From positions 1,860,001 to 1,924,000 of the forward strand of contig NZ_CP062005.1 of the NCBI RefSeq assembly GCF_014840935.1: 64,000 nucleotides of DNA, in the 5' to 3' direction. A program made the translations under genes and the position numbers. Source of the stretch: Halomonas sp. YLGW01 (GTDB lineage: Bacteria; Pseudomonadota; Gammaproteobacteria; Pseudomonadales; Halomonadaceae). Below, piece by piece: positions 37,542 to 46,526 of this stretch (position 1 is the first letter of the stretch; the number at the start of each line of letters is the position of its first letter). Under the pieces are notes generated by a model that saw only the letters and a list, made by a program, of their open reading frames with translations, was not told the origin of the DNA and did not search any database.

Positions 37542-38342
37542 CTAGTCGCCGAAGGAGATGCTCGGCCCCTCGGCCTCCTGAGCCTCGACGCTCTTGGCCA
37601 CGGCACGCGCCACCTGGCGGAAGGTGGTCGCCACCTCGCCGTCCGGTTCGGCGACCACGGTCGGGCGGCCGCCATCGGCCTGCTCGCGGATGCCGAGACT
37701 CAGCGGCAGCTGGCCGAGCAGGGTTGTCTCGTACTGAGAGGCGATCCGTTCGCCGCCGCCGGCGCCGAAGATCGGCTCCTGGTGACCGCACTGGGAGCAG
37801 ACATGCAGGCTCATGTTCTCGACGATCCCCAGCACCGGGACATTGACCTTGCGGAACATCTCGATGCCCTTGCGCGCATCCAGCAGGGCGATGTCCTGGG
37901 GCGTGGTGACAATCACCGCACCGTCCACCTCGACTTTCTGCGCCAGTGTCAGCTGGATATCGCCGGTGCCCGGCGGCATGTCGATGAACAGATAGTCCAG
38001 GTCATCCCAGGCCGTCTGGTTGAGCAGCTGCTGGAAGGCCCCGGCGACCATCGGGCCTCGCCACACCATGGGCTCGGTGATATCGACCATGAAGGCCATC
38101 GACATCGCCTGAATGCCATGCGCTTCCAGAGGCGCGAAGCGGTTCTCTCCCGCCTGTTGCGGCCGCACGCCCTCGCCGATGCCCAGCATCTGCGCCTGGC
38201 TGGGGCCATAGATATCGGCATCCAGGAGCCCGACCCGATAGCCTTCGGCGGCCATGGCAAGTGCCAGATTAGCGGTCACAGTGGACTTGCCTACGCCACC
38301 CTTGCCCGACGCCACGGCGACAATATGCTTTACACCCTCCAT
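37542..38342 (-). CDS. apbC: ApbC/Mrp family Fe-S carrier P-loop ATPase
   Basis: A 266-residue P-loop ATPase of the Mrp/ApbC (NBP35) family that carries and hands over Fe-S clusters. ATG 38342 (GAGAGG upstream) gives the compact form without the N-terminal MIP18-like domain present in E. coli Mrp. The deviant Walker A GKGGVGKST and the FIDMPPGTGD block are intact, and the C-terminal half has CSQCGHQEPIF with the bridging Cys-X-X-Cys pair. The Fe-S demand of Nqr, Rnf and RnfB in this genome makes such a carrier relevant, but no direct link is shown. A terminator follows at 37434. Confidence 0.93.
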   Translation of the reverse strand: MEGVKHIVAVASGKGGVGKSTVTANLALAMAAEGYRVGLLDADIYGPSQAQMLGIGEGVRPQQAGENRFAPLEAHGIQAMSMAFMVDITEPMVWRGPMVAGAFQQLLNQTAWDDLDYLFIDMPPGTGDIQLTLAQKVEVDGAVIVTTPQDIALLDARKGIEMFRKVNVPVLGIVENMSLHVCSQCGHQEPIFGAGGGERIASQYETTLLGQLPLSLGIREQADGGRPTVVAEPDGEVATTFRQVARAVAKSVEAQEAEGPSISFGD

Positions 38343-38396
38343 TACGATCCTCTCCTGTATCGTTGATCGTCGGCATCGCATGCCGCCATGAGGCGG

Positions 38397-38402
38397 AGTA
38401 TA
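38397..38402 (-). promoter_or_regulatory. Candidate -10 element of apbC
   Basis: TATACT on the minus strand (5 of 6 consensus), 55 bases before the apbC start. No good -35 found. Confidence 0.3.
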
Positions 38403-38552
38403 ACCCGCGTGAACCGGGCAATCCCAAGCATGCTAGTCAACTTTTCACCCCGAGGGGGTCCGAGAGGCGTCGTCGAGAGACGAGACCAAGATCCCTCTTC
38501 GCGCCACGTTTCTGACCTACGCTGAAAGTGAGCCCTTCAGGATCACCCCACC

Positions 38553-39212
38553 ATGATCTTCCACGACCGCCACGATGCCGGACGCCAGCTCGCCGCCGCC
38601 CTGGATACCTACCGCCAGCCCCCGCCACCGCTGGTGCTCGGGCTGCCCCGGGGCGGCGTACCGGTGGCCTTCGAGGTGGCGCAGGCCTTGGGCGGCGAGT
38701 TGGATGTGCTGGTGGTGCGCAAGCTCGGTGTGCCGTGGCATCCGGAACTCGCCATGGGCGCCATCGCCGGCCACGGCGTCTGCATCCTCAATCATGACCT
38801 GATTGCACGCCTCGGCGTCAATCAGGACCGCCTCGACGCCATCATCGCCGACGAGACGAGAGAGCTTGCACGCCGCGAGCTTGCCTACCGGGGCCCCCGG
38901 CCACGGCCGCACATCGCCGGGCGCCGCGTGATCCTGGTCGACGACGGCCTGGCCACCGGGGCCACCATGCAGGCCGCGGTAGAGGCGTTGCGCGAGCAGG
39001 GGCCACGGGAGCTGGTGGTGGCGGTGCCCGTGGCGGCCGCCGACAGCCTCGCCGAGATCGAGGAACTCGCCGATCGGGTCGTGTGCCTGCAAACACCCTG
39101 CGACTTCATGGCGGTGGGACAGTGGTACCAGACCTTCGGCCAGACCAGCGACGAGGAAGTCCTCGCGCTGCTGGCGCGTGCTGCCTCGCCCCGGTCACCG
39201 CCAGCATCATAG
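38553..39212 (+). CDS. Phosphoribosyltransferase-family protein
   Basis: A 219-residue cytoplasmic protein with the type I phosphoribosyltransferase fold. The PRPP-binding motif VILVDDGLATGATM (residues 126-139) is intact, with the acidic pair Asp130-Asp131. The N-terminal flap region contains LGLPRGGVPVAFEVAQAL and VRKLGVPWHPELAMGAI, typical of the uncharacterised PRTase group often found fused to dienelactone hydrolase-like domains. Substrate base unknown. The first in-frame ATG has only a weak ribosome site (AGGATC). It diverges from apbC and ends before a strong stem. Confidence 0.85.
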   Translation: MIFHDRHDAGRQLAAALDTYRQPPPPLVLGLPRGGVPVAFEVAQALGGELDVLVVRKLGVPWHPELAMGAIAGHGVCILNHDLIARLGVNQDRLDAIIADETRELARRELAYRGPRPRPHIAGRRVILVDDGLATGATMQAAVEALREQGPRELVVAVPVAAADSLAEIEELADRVVCLQTPCDFMAVGQWYQTFGQTSDEEVLALLARAASPRSPPAS

Positions 39213-39277
39213 TCCAGGAAGCGGCCCGGCCTGATCGAGACGGGCCTCGACCAGCAGAACCCGCCCGCTTGAAACGA

Positions 39278-39303
39278 CACGGCCCCCGCGAACGGGGGCC
39301 GTG
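39278..39303. terminator. Terminator between the phosphoribosyltransferase and coiled-coil genes
   Basis: Perfect 11-bp stem CACGGCCCCCG / CGGGGGCCGTG with a 4-base loop between convergent genes. T-tracts are weak on both strands. Confidence 0.7.
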
Positions 39304-39341
39304 ATTCATGCTACTGGTGCTTCAGGCACTACTGCCGAGGA

Positions 39342-40355
39342 TCATTCGGCCTGGCGATCCTGCAGCAGCTCCTCCTGGTTGCGCTCTTCCTGTGAGGCCT
39401 TCGCCTGATCAGCCTGCTGCGGTGTGGAATCCTCGCTTCCACCTTCCGGCGCCGCTGTTTCAGCCCCCGGCGCGGAGCTCGAGGCATCCCCCGTCTCGGC
39501 GCCCTGCTGGGTTTCCTGTGCCATGGAACCCACCTCGACCTGGCTGAGCTCGTCACGCCATTCGGCGAGCTGAGTCTCGAGCCGGTCGAGCTGGTTGCGG
39601 CGGGTATCAGCCTGATCGGTCAGGTTGGCCACCTGCTCCTGAACGCTGGCACGCTGCTGCTGAGTCGCGTCGAGTTCATCGAGCGCCTGGGTCAGATTCG
39701 CGTCGACATGGCTGAAGGACTGCTCGGCGGCCGCGATCTTGGCCTCCAGCGAGGCGACCCGCTCCTCTCGAGCGGCAATCTCCTCGTCCAGTGCCACACG
39801 ACGTTCTTCGCGGGAGGCGATGTTGCTTTTCAGCTCCGCCTGGCGCCCTTCGGCCTCGGCAATCGCACTGCGGCTCTCCTCGAGGGTCGCCTGCGCCTCG
39901 TCGCGGGCCTGTTCGGCCTGCTCGACCTGGCCGACCAGCGTTTCATGCTCGGCCTGGCGGGCGGCGATCGCCGTGTCGAGTTCCTCCAGCTGCGCCTCGC
40001 GCTCCTCGAGCGTCGCGGCCAAGGCATCCTGGCGGGACTGCGCCTCATCCACGGTCTCTTCAAGCGTCGCCAGCCGTGTCTTGGCCGCGTCGATCTGGGT
40101 GTTCAGGTCGGCAAGGGCCGATTCCGCCGCCTCGAGGGAATCGTAGGTCTCGCTGAAGGCCGCGACACGATCACTCAAGGCCTGACGCTCGCTCTCGAGC
40201 TCGGCCACTCGCGCGTCCAATTGTTCTCGCTGTTCACGCTCGCCGCTGGCATTGGAACCGGCATAGAAGGCATAGAGCACCGCCAGCACCAGCACCACGA
40301 CCAACGCCTTGACGCGGTTATCCTTGAGTAATTCACCCATCGACTGATCTGCCAT
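39342..40355 (-). CDS. Single-pass membrane protein with a long coiled coil
   Basis: A 337-residue protein of unknown function. ATG 40355 follows a GGAG ribosome site. One membrane helix (about residues 16-32, VKALVVVLVLAVLYAFYA) with a short cytoplasmic N-terminus is followed by about 210 residues of continuous heptads rich in Glu, Ala, Gln and Leu. A disordered acidic Ser/Gln/Glu tail ends the protein. The topology suggests a periplasmic coiled coil, but orientation is not certain. It resembles no catalytic family I know; it could be a cell-envelope spacer or septal factor. It follows arfB by 131 bases on the same strand. Confidence 0.8.
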   Translation of the reverse strand: MADQSMGELLKDNRVKALVVVLVLAVLYAFYAGSNASGEREQREQLDARVAELESERQALSDRVAAFSETYDSLEAAESALADLNTQIDAAKTRLATLEETVDEAQSRQDALAATLEEREAQLEELDTAIAARQAEHETLVGQVEQAEQARDEAQATLEESRSAIAEAEGRQAELKSNIASREERRVALDEEIAAREERVASLEAKIAAAEQSFSHVDANLTQALDELDATQQQRASVQEQVANLTDQADTRRNQLDRLETQLAEWRDELSQVEVGSMAQETQQGAETGDASSSAPGAETAAPEGGSEDSTPQQADQAKASQEERNQEELLQDRQAE

Positions 40356-40486
40356 CCCATCGTCTCCTGTCCGCCCAGCGGATCCACGATCCACCAGGCC
40401 ATTGAATCCTTACAGTCCCGGTCGTAAGCCCTCCGGGCCGAACATTCAAGATAGAAAAAACCAGCGTTGACTGCCATGCGCCTGGG

Positions 40487-40912
40487 TCAGTCGATGGCCT
40501 GCCGGCTCACCTTGCCGCGCATGGCCTTGTGCTTGCCGCGCTGCTTCTTCTGTTCGATGCGCCGCTGCTTGGCGCCCTTGCTGGGGCGGGTGGGAATCCG
40601 CTTCTTGGGCGCATAGAGCACGCGCTTGATCAACGACTTGAGCCGGGCCAGCGCCTCCTGACGGTTGCGCTCCTGGGTGCGGTGTTCCTGGGCCTTGATG
40701 ATCACCACGCCGTCGCGGCTGATACGCTTGTCATGCAGCGCCAGGAGTTGTTCCTTGACGCCCTCGGGCAATCGAGAAGCACGAATATCGAAGCGCAGAT
40801 GTATTGCCGAGGCGACCTTGTTGACATTCTGTCCGCCGGCGCCCTGGGCGCGCACCGCCTGCAGGTCCAGTTCGTCGTCGCTGATGACGATCTGTCGCGA
40901 TACTTCCAGCAT
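40487..40912 (-). CDS. arfB: Peptidyl-tRNA hydrolase ArfB (YaeJ)
   Basis: A 141-residue rescue factor that frees stalled ribosomes. The release-factor GGQ motif is at residues 26-28 in AGGQNVNKVASAIHLRFD, and the basic C-terminal tail (from about 110; PTRPSKGAKQRRIEQKKQRGKHKAMRG) inserts in the empty mRNA channel. Both parts needed for codon-independent rescue are present. Length equals that of E. coli YaeJ (140). It follows the CorA-like gene by 46 bases on the same strand. Confidence 0.95.
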   Translation of the reverse strand: MLEVSRQIVISDDELDLQAVRAQGAGGQNVNKVASAIHLRFDIRASRLPEGVKEQLLALHDKRISRDGVVIIKAQEHRTQERNRQEALARLKSLIKRVLYAPKKRIPTRPSKGAKQRRIEQKKQRGKHKAMRGKVSRQAID

Positions 40913-40958
40913 GGAGAGGGTTCCTTGTCACCGTGGTGTGTAAGTGTCGTGCCGAGGG

Positions 40959-41924
40959 TTAGAGCCAGCCCGCCCGGCGGAACCGCCAGTAGAGGGTTCC
41001 GCAGGCAAGCCCCATGATCGACAGGGCGAGAGGATAACCGAGCCGCCAGTCGAGTTCCGGCATGTGCGTGAAGTTCATACCCCAGATGCCGGCCAGGATC
41101 GTCGCCACGGCGAAGATCGCCGCCCAGGCCGCCAGGCGCTTGTGCACCTCGCTCTCGTCGATGGCAACCATCGAGAGGTTGACCTGGATCGCGGTGATGA
41201 TGGTCTCGCGAATGGCATCGACTCCGACCTCGATGCGGTGAAGGTGATCATACACGTCGCGGAAGTATTCGCGGGTATTGAGACACAGCGCCGGTACCCG
41301 CCCACCGATCAGGTGAGCCGTGGCCTCGGCCAGCGGCGTCACGGCATGCTTGAGCAGCATGGTCCGGCGCTTGAGCTGATAGAGGCGCTCGAGACTCAGG
41401 CGTGCCGTGCCTCGGATGAAGATCTGATCCTCGATCTCCTCCAGCTCATTCTCCAGCGACTCGACCACCGGAAAGTAGCGATCCACCATGGCATCCAGCA
41501 GCGCGTAGAGCACGAAGGCTGGCCCCTGCTTGAGCAGATGCGGTTCCCGCTCACAGCGCGCCCGTACCCCGAGAAAGCCCTGGGTCGCATGCTGGCGTAC
41601 CGACAGCACATAGCGCTCGCCGAGGAACACCGCGAGCTCCCCCTCATCGAATTCGCCGTCGACCAGGGTGATGGGGCGCATGAAGGCAAACAGCGCCTTG
41701 CCATATTCCTCGATCTTGGGTCGCTGCTGGCCGTGAAGGGCATCTTCCACGGCCAGCTCGTGGAGGTCGAAGACCTCCTCGAGGCTCCGGAACTCCTCGG
41801 GATCCGGGTCATGCAGGGCGACCCACACGAAGCAGTCGGGCTGTTGCATGGCCTCGGCGATGTCCTCGACACGGATATCCCGCTGGCGATGCCCGTGTTC
41901 ATAGGCGACACAGTTGACGATCAT
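40959..41924 (-). CDS. CorA-family magnesium/cobalt transport protein
   Basis: A 321-residue membrane protein. ATG 41924 is preceded by AGGAGC at 7 bases and gives the usual N-terminus (MIVNCVAYEHG). A large cytoplasmic alpha/beta domain is followed by a long helix and two C-terminal membrane helices; the pore signature GMNF sits between them (WGMNFTHMPELDW), and the C-terminus is basic. The family moves Mg2+ and Co2+ passively; the ZntB branch moves Zn2+. Motif GMN supports the CorA superfamily, but the ion cannot be assigned from sequence. Confidence 0.92.
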   Translation of the reverse strand: MIVNCVAYEHGHRQRDIRVEDIAEAMQQPDCFVWVALHDPDPEEFRSLEEVFDLHELAVEDALHGQQRPKIEEYGKALFAFMRPITLVDGEFDEGELAVFLGERYVLSVRQHATQGFLGVRARCEREPHLLKQGPAFVLYALLDAMVDRYFPVVESLENELEEIEDQIFIRGTARLSLERLYQLKRRTMLLKHAVTPLAEATAHLIGGRVPALCLNTREYFRDVYDHLHRIEVGVDAIRETIITAIQVNLSMVAIDESEVHKRLAAWAAIFAVATILAGIWGMNFTHMPELDWRLGYPLALSIMGLACGTLYWRFRRAGWL

Positions 41925-42091
41925 CGGCGAGCTCCTGGCAGGATCCTGGATGCCTCGACGCTCCGGACAGCGGATGACGCTCGAAGCCGAACGGCTCACG
42001 AAAGCGACGAGCCCACCCTGCCAAGCGTTGTCACCCGAAGCGCAAACGTCAATCGGCGCGCCCGTCCCGGCGCAGGACCAAAGGCCGACGG

Positions 42092-42595
42092 CTAATCCGT
42101 CGAGACGGCCAAAGCGGCACGCCATGCGGGCAACGCTGCCTCGAGGGTACTGTGCATGTGCCGGGCGTGAGAGCCATACCAGTAAAGCCGTGCGCAGGTC
42201 GAGCAACGGGATAGCAGCCCCGGTGAGGCCCGCACCGAGGCCGGCAGCGCATCGGCATACGCTTCGCGTGTCACCTCGACCAGCGGGGTATTGCAACGTA
42301 AACAGCGCGTGAAGAGTCCGGGCGGTGAAGAAAGTGCATAGGCATCGATGACCTGGCACAACTGCTCCAGAGGATCGTCGGGCAGGATCAGCAGGGCATG
42401 ATGGGGCGACAGATGGTCATAGAGGTGACGGTCTCGCGTCAGCAGGGTCCGCGATTGACGGTTGGCGCGCGCCACCAGGCTGGCGTCATCCAACTCGGGC
42501 GCCAGCGCCGTATCGAAGCCCAGCACCCGCAACCATTTCGCCAACCCCGCCAGCATGGCATCGGCCTGAAAGCGAGGCGTTGGTGGTAGCGTCAC
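42092..42595 (-). CDS. Mut7-C RNase-domain protein with zinc ribbon
   Basis: A 167-residue protein. The PIN-like Mut7-C domain starts RFQADAMLAGLAKWLRVLGFDTAL and includes LLTRDRHLYDHL, with conserved Asp residues of the nuclease fold. The C-terminal half has two Cys pairs (CLRCNTPLVEV and CSTCARLYWYGSH), a zinc-binding knuckle. The start is GTG 42595, which overlaps the DCC gene stop as GTGA and has GGAGGAG just upstream; a longer frame to 42826 runs over the neighbour. Expression is therefore coupled to the DCC gene. RNA substrate unknown. Confidence 0.82.
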   Translation of the reverse strand: MTLPPTPRFQADAMLAGLAKWLRVLGFDTALAPELDDASLVARANRQSRTLLTRDRHLYDHLSPHHALLILPDDPLEQLCQVIDAYALSSPPGLFTRCLRCNTPLVEVTREAYADALPASVRASPGLLSRCSTCARLYWYGSHARHMHSTLEAALPAWRAALAVSTD

Positions 42596-43029
42596 CGCTC
42601 CTCCTCCCCGCCCAGACAGGGGCTCCCCGAACGCCCTGGGCGAGTCCCGCTCAGCGTCGGACGTCTGAGCAGCAGCAAGGCCACCCGACGCAGTCCGCGC
42701 AGTAACGGATACCAGCCCCGAGCGCGCGCTCGGCCACCGAATAGACGACGATTGCAGCGGTTGAAGACGCCCAGCGGACTGCTCAATAGCGCCAGCACCC
42801 GAAGCGCCTCGGCACCGTGGTACCACTGGCCGTCGAGCCTGAACGCCATGCCCCGATCGAGATCGAGCCCGAAGGCCCGCACCTCGTCGATCGCCGGATC
42901 ATCGCCACGGGCATCGACCAGGCGTATCTCGCCCACGCTCTCCCGCAGGCGCAGCCAGCGCACATAGCGGCAGCAGAAGGGACACTGGCCATCGTAGATC
43001 AGCAGGTTGTCGGTATATGAAGTCGTCAT
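42592..43029 (-). CDS. DCC-family (DUF393) putative thiol-disulfide oxidoreductase
   Basis: A 145-residue protein with the thioredoxin-like DUF393/DCC motif YDGQCPFCCRYVRW near the N-terminus; Cys17-Pro-Phe-Cys20 would be the redox pair. The family is often linked to thiol redox reactions but is poorly characterised. Its stop overlaps the start of the Mut7-C gene. Directly upstream of the ATG the minus strand has ten G in a row, an unusual tract discussed among the findings. Confidence 0.85.
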   Translation of the reverse strand: MTTSYTDNLLIYDGQCPFCCRYVRWLRLRESVGEIRLVDARGDDPAIDEVRAFGLDLDRGMAFRLDGQWYHGAEALRVLALLSSPLGVFNRCNRRLFGGRARARGWYPLLRGLRRVALLLLRRPTLSGTRPGRSGSPCLGGEEER

Positions 43030-43030
43030 G

Positions 43031-43040
43031 CCCCCCCCCC
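43031..43040 (-). repeat. Ten-base poly-G tract just before the DCC gene start
   Basis: C10 on the plus strand (G10 on the coding strand) ends one base before the ATG at 43029. No Shine-Dalgarno besides this tract is visible. Such a homopolymer could slip during replication and alter the leader spacing. Confidence 0.85.
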
Positions 43041-43144
43041 AATACTCACCCTACCCGACCGCACACATGGCCGCCGGCCTGCCACAGCGCTTATGATGAT
43101 ATCGAGCCATTGCCAGTCGCCACTTGATCATCAGGATGTCGTGC

Positions 43145-44059
43145 ATGCCGAGTCGTTTCGCCCACCTCCCCCGACTCCTCTATCGCCTGGCGCGCTTCGC
43201 CTGGCGAGTGCTCACGGCCTTTCTGCGCAACCGCGGCATCCTGCTCGCCGGCGGCGTCGGCTACAACATCCTGCTGTCGATCGTGCCGCTGTTCGCGCTG
43301 CTCTGCGTGCTGCTGACCCATGTGGCCGACGAGCGTCACCTGCTCGAGGTGCTGTCGGTCCAGGCACGCCACCTGACGCCTGGCCATGCCAGCATCCTGC
43401 TCGAGGCGGTAAAGGCACTACTGGAATCCCGCGACGCCATCGGCCTGTTCGGCATCCCGATGCTGCTGGTCTTCAGCTCCTTCGCCTTCCGCATGCTCGA
43501 GGACTGCATGGCGATCATCTTCCACCACCCGGATCATCCGGCGAAACGCAGCGTCTGGGTATCCGTGCTGCTACCCTATGCCTTCATCCTGGTGCTGGGT
43601 ACCGGCCTGCTGGGCCTGACCCTGCTGGTGTCGATGATCGGCGCCCTCAACAACGCCATGCTGGCACTCTTTGGCGTCAGCTTGCCGCTGGCGAGCCTAT
43701 CGGAGCCGGCGCTCAACCTGATCAGCTTCTTCGGCATGTTTGCCATGTTCAGCGCCATCTACAAGGTGCTGCCGGTGGTCCATATCGCCCTGCGCCGCGC
43801 CCTGGTCGGCGGCTTCGTGGCGGCGCTGCTCTGGGAAGGCGTGCGGCAGCTGCTGGTGGTCTATTTCGCCAATCTGTCGCTGGTCAATGCGGTCTACGGC
43901 TCGCTCGCCACCATCATCATCGTGCTGCTGAGCCTCGAGGTGGGCGCCATCATCCTGCTGCTGGGGGGGCAGGTGATCGCGGAGCTTGAACACAATGACC
44001 GTGCTGGCCTGCCCTGGTACGTCGACCCAAGCCGGGACGCCGTCAGCGCGATCCGCTGA
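43145..44059 (+). CDS. YihY/BrkB-family inner-membrane protein
   Basis: A 304-residue integral membrane protein with six predicted helices, starting with the hallmark GILLAGGVGYNILLSIVPLFAL. The conserved hydrophobic blocks VFSSFAFRMLEDCMAIIFH, LGTGLLGLTLLVSMIGALN and the last helix EVGAIILLLGGQVIAELEH are also present. The function of the YihY family is not established; earlier RNase BN naming was wrong. I prefer ATG 43145, with AGGATG 10 bases upstream; TTG 43124 and ATG 43136 are upstream alternatives. Its 3' end overlaps the convergent TerB-like gene by 17 bases. Confidence 0.88.
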   Translation: MPSRFAHLPRLLYRLARFAWRVLTAFLRNRGILLAGGVGYNILLSIVPLFALLCVLLTHVADERHLLEVLSVQARHLTPGHASILLEAVKALLESRDAIGLFGIPMLLVFSSFAFRMLEDCMAIIFHHPDHPAKRSVWVSVLLPYAFILVLGTGLLGLTLLVSMIGALNNAMLALFGVSLPLASLSEPALNLISFFGMFAMFSAIYKVLPVVHIALRRALVGGFVAALLWEGVRQLLVVYFANLSLVNAVYGSLATIIIVLLSLEVGAIILLLGGQVIAELEHNDRAGLPWYVDPSRDAVSAIR

Positions 44060-44504
44060 GGGCGTCCTGAACGCTGAGCTTGGCACGGATAAAATCGCCA
44101 TGGCCGACGTGCAGCAGGTCCGCCAGGCGACGAATACGGTGCTCCTCAAGCGGACTCAGCTCGTCATCGGCATAGGCGAGCTGCCACATCAGCCGGATCA
44201 GCTGTGCGCGCTGCGCATAACCGTAGTGCTCCTTGATCAGGCTCACGAACTGGTAGTGACCCACGGCCTCCTCGACTTCCTGCTGCGCCAGGGCCATCAG
44301 CTCGTCCACCGTGCCCTCCTCGATCGGAAAGTGACTCAGCAGCATGGCGCGCAGCGCATCCAGCTCACGTGGATCGTGCTGATAATCCGCTCGAACCACC
44401 TCACACAGCAGGGCGGCAGCGGCAAGTTCAAGAGTCGGCTCTCGTGAGGACTGCCCCGATGCAACCAGGGTACGTTGGAAGAACTGCTGAATGGCGTCGA
44501 GCAT
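44043..44504 (-). CDS. TerB-like protein
   Basis: A 153-residue helical cytoplasmic protein. The pattern LAAAALLCEVVRADYQHDPRELDALRAMLLSHF, later RLMWQLAYADDELSPLEEHRIRRLADLLHV, matches the TerB tellurite-resistance-type fold, in which two acidic repeats (D-x-x-x and ADDELSPLE) bind metal ions. A role in tellurite resistance is not supported, since no other ter genes are near; similar single genes are widespread and of unknown function. AAGGAGA precedes the ATG. The gene ends inside the YihY-family gene on the other strand. Confidence 0.8.
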   Translation of the reverse strand: MLDAIQQFFQRTLVASGQSSREPTLELAAAALLCEVVRADYQHDPRELDALRAMLLSHFPIEEGTVDELMALAQQEVEEAVGHYQFVSLIKEHYGYAQRAQLIRLMWQLAYADDELSPLEEHRIRRLADLLHVGHGDFIRAKLSVQDALSGSR

Positions 44505-44591
44505 GGCGTCTCCTTGGCTGGCAAAATCATGTCGCTGCCGACTGCGACCACCGCCGCGCCGGGGAAGTTCAGCATCGAGCTGTCGCCTCGC

Positions 44592-45353
44592 TTAAGGCTT
44601 GAGCCGGTAGCCACTGCGAAAGATCCAGCTCACCACGGCAACGCTCACGGCGAGGAAGGCCAACACCATGGTGAGGCTCGCCGCCAGGCTGACGTCGCCG
44701 ATGCCGTAGAAGCTCCAGCGAAAGCCGCTGACCAGATAGACCACCGGGTTGAACAGGGTGACGCCTTGCCAGAAGGGCGGCAGCATGTCGATGGAATAGA
44801 AGGTCCCGCCAAGGAAGGTCAGCGGCGTAATCACCAGCAACGGGACCAGCTGCAGGCGGTCGAAGCCCTCGGCCCAGATGCCGATGATGAAGCCCAGCAG
44901 GCTGAAGGTGATCGCCGTCAGTACCAGGAACAGCAGCATCCACCCCGGATGGGCGATCTCGAGGGGCACGAAGAAGCCCGCCGTGCCAAGAATGATCAGG
45001 CCCAGCAGGATCGACTTGCTGGCCGCCGCCCCCACGTAGCCCATCACGATTTCCACATAGGACACCGGCGCCGAGAGCAATTCGTAGATGCTGCCCGAGA
45101 AGCGCGGGAAGAAGATGCCGAAGGAGGCATTCGAGACGCTCTGGGTAAGCAACATCAGCATGATCAACCCCGGCACGATGAAGGCGCCATAGCTGATGCC
45201 GGCCACCTCGGTGATCCGCGAGCCGATCGCCGAGCCGAACACCACGAAGTACAAGGACGTCGAGAGCACCGGCGAGACGATGCTCTGCAGCAGGGTGCGC
45301 CGGGTTCGCGCCATTTCCGAGCGGTAGATGGCGGCCATGCCACGCAGGTTCAT
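44592..45353 (-). CDS. ABC-2 type transporter permease (YadH-like)
   Basis: A 253-residue membrane protein with six helices. It starts [40 protein letters not shown], the typical ABC-2 permease N-terminus of the YadH group. The start overlaps the upstream ATPase gene as ATGA, so the two make one exporter. Family members export polysaccharides, lipids or drugs; the substrate is unknown here. Length is the usual 250-260. Confidence 0.92.
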   Translation of the reverse strand: MNLRGMAAIYRSEMARTRRTLLQSIVSPVLSTSLYFVVFGSAIGSRITEVAGISYGAFIVPGLIMLMLLTQSVSNASFGIFFPRFSGSIYELLSAPVSYVEIVMGYVGAAASKSILLGLIILGTAGFFVPLEIAHPGWMLLFLVLTAITFSLLGFIIGIWAEGFDRLQLVPLLVITPLTFLGGTFYSIDMLPPFWQGVTLFNPVVYLVSGFRWSFYGIGDVSLAASLTMVLAFLAVSVAVVSWIFRSGYRLKP

Positions 45354-46276
45354 GGATTCTCCCTGACCAGGCTGACGAAGATGTCTTCAAGCGAGCTCTG
45401 CTCGGTATGCAGGTCCTTGAAGTGGATGCCGGCACTCCTGAGCTCGCCGAGCAGGCCCGCGATGCCGGTGTGCTTCTGCTGGGCATCGTAGCGATAGATC
45501 AGCTCATGGCCATCCTCGGAGAGCGTCAGCGGGTAGTCGGCCAGGGCATTGGGCAAGGCCACCAGCGGCTCCAGCAACTCGAGGGTCAACTGCTTGCGCC
45601 CCAGACTCTTCATCAGGGTCTGCTTGTCCTCGACCAGGATGATCTCGCCGCGCTGAATCACGCCGATGCGATCGGCCATCTCCTCGGCTTCTTCAATGTA
45701 GTGGGTGGTCAGGATGATGGTCACGCCGTTCTCGCGCAGGCCACGCACCACGTCCCACATCTCGCGGCGTAGCTCGACATCGACGCCCGCCGTCGGCTCG
45801 TCGAGGAACAGGATCGTGGGCTCGTGGGACAGTGCCTTGGCGATCAGTACCCGCCGCTTCATGCCCCCAGACAGGGTGATCAGGCGGTTATTGCGTTTCT
45901 CCCATAGCGCCAGCGAGCGTAGCACCCGCTCGATATGCTCCGCATCCGGCGCCTTGCCGAACAGCCCGCGGCTGAAGCTCACCGAGTTCCATACCGTTTC
46001 GAAGGCCTCGTTGGTCAGCTCCTGGGGGACCAGGCCGATCCGTGACCGGGCGGCCCGGTAGTCGCGGATGTTGTCATGGCCATCGACCAGCACCCGGCCC
46101 GTGCTGGGGTTGACCAGGCCGCAGATGATACTGATCAGAGTGGTCTTGCCGGCGCCGTTGGGGCCCAGCAGGGCGAAGATCTCGCCCGACTGGACCTCGA
46201 GACTGACGCCGGTGAGCGCCTTGAAGCCCGAGGCATAGGTCTTCGACAGATCGGTGACGCTGATCGCGGGCGTCAT
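45350..46276 (-). CDS. ABC transporter ATP-binding protein (YadG-like)
   Basis: A 308-residue ATPase subunit for the ABC-2 permease encoded downstream. Walker A is GPNGAGKTT, the Q-loop lies in RIGLVPQE, the signature is LSGGMKRR, and Walker B is [12 protein letters not shown] followed by the His switch [10 protein letters not shown]. The strong ribosome site AGGAGG lies 3-5 bases before the ATG. All motifs look functional. Substrate unknown; the YadGH pair is an exporter of uncertain role. Confidence 0.94.
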   Translation of the reverse strand: MTPAISVTDLSKTYASGFKALTGVSLEVQSGEIFALLGPNGAGKTTLISIICGLVNPSTGRVLVDGHDNIRDYRAARSRIGLVPQELTNEAFETVWNSVSFSRGLFGKAPDAEHIERVLRSLALWEKRNNRLITLSGGMKRRVLIAKALSHEPTILFLDEPTAGVDVELRREMWDVVRGLRENGVTIILTTHYIEEAEEMADRIGVIQRGEIILVEDKQTLMKSLGRKQLTLELLEPLVALPNALADYPLTLSEDGHELIYRYDAQQKHTGIAGLLGELRSAGIHFKDLHTEQSSLEDIFVSLVRENP

Positions 46277-46319
46277 GGCACCTCCTGGGTTGAGGGCGCG
46301 GCGGGACAGAGAGGCCCCC

Positions 46320-46526
46320 TCACTCGAGACTGATACGACCGTCCACCTCGACCCTGAGCGAAAGGCCGGCGATCACCAGGGTCGCCTTGGCCTCGAACGC
46401 CTCCGTGCCCTGAATACGTCCCTCGGCGATGGCCTGATCCACGGCCTGCTCGATCTCCCGCTGGGAGTTGATGCCGACCTGCTTGAGAAACTTGCGAATA
46501 CTCAGATTGAAGGTTTCCTCGTTCAT
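46320..46526 (-). CDS. DUF6494-like small conserved protein
   Basis: A 68-residue cytoplasmic protein ([40 protein letters not shown]) with two helices and a short beta hairpin at the end ([14 protein letters not shown]). ATG 46526 has AGGA about 8 bases upstream and gives the compact protein; the frame further upstream adds 40 residues without support. I recognise the sequence style of the small family now called DUF6494, widely present in proteobacteria. Function unknown. It is independent of the ABC genes, 43 bases upstream of them. Confidence 0.78.
   Translation of the reverse strand: MNEETFNLSIRKFLKQVGINSQREIEQAVDQAIAEGRIQGTEAFEAKATLVIAGLSLRVEVDGRISLE

Noticed and set aside
44043-44504. 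Tellurite resistance gene
   Set aside because: Only the TerB-like fold is seen; no terC, terD or other ter gene accompanies it, so resistance is not supported.
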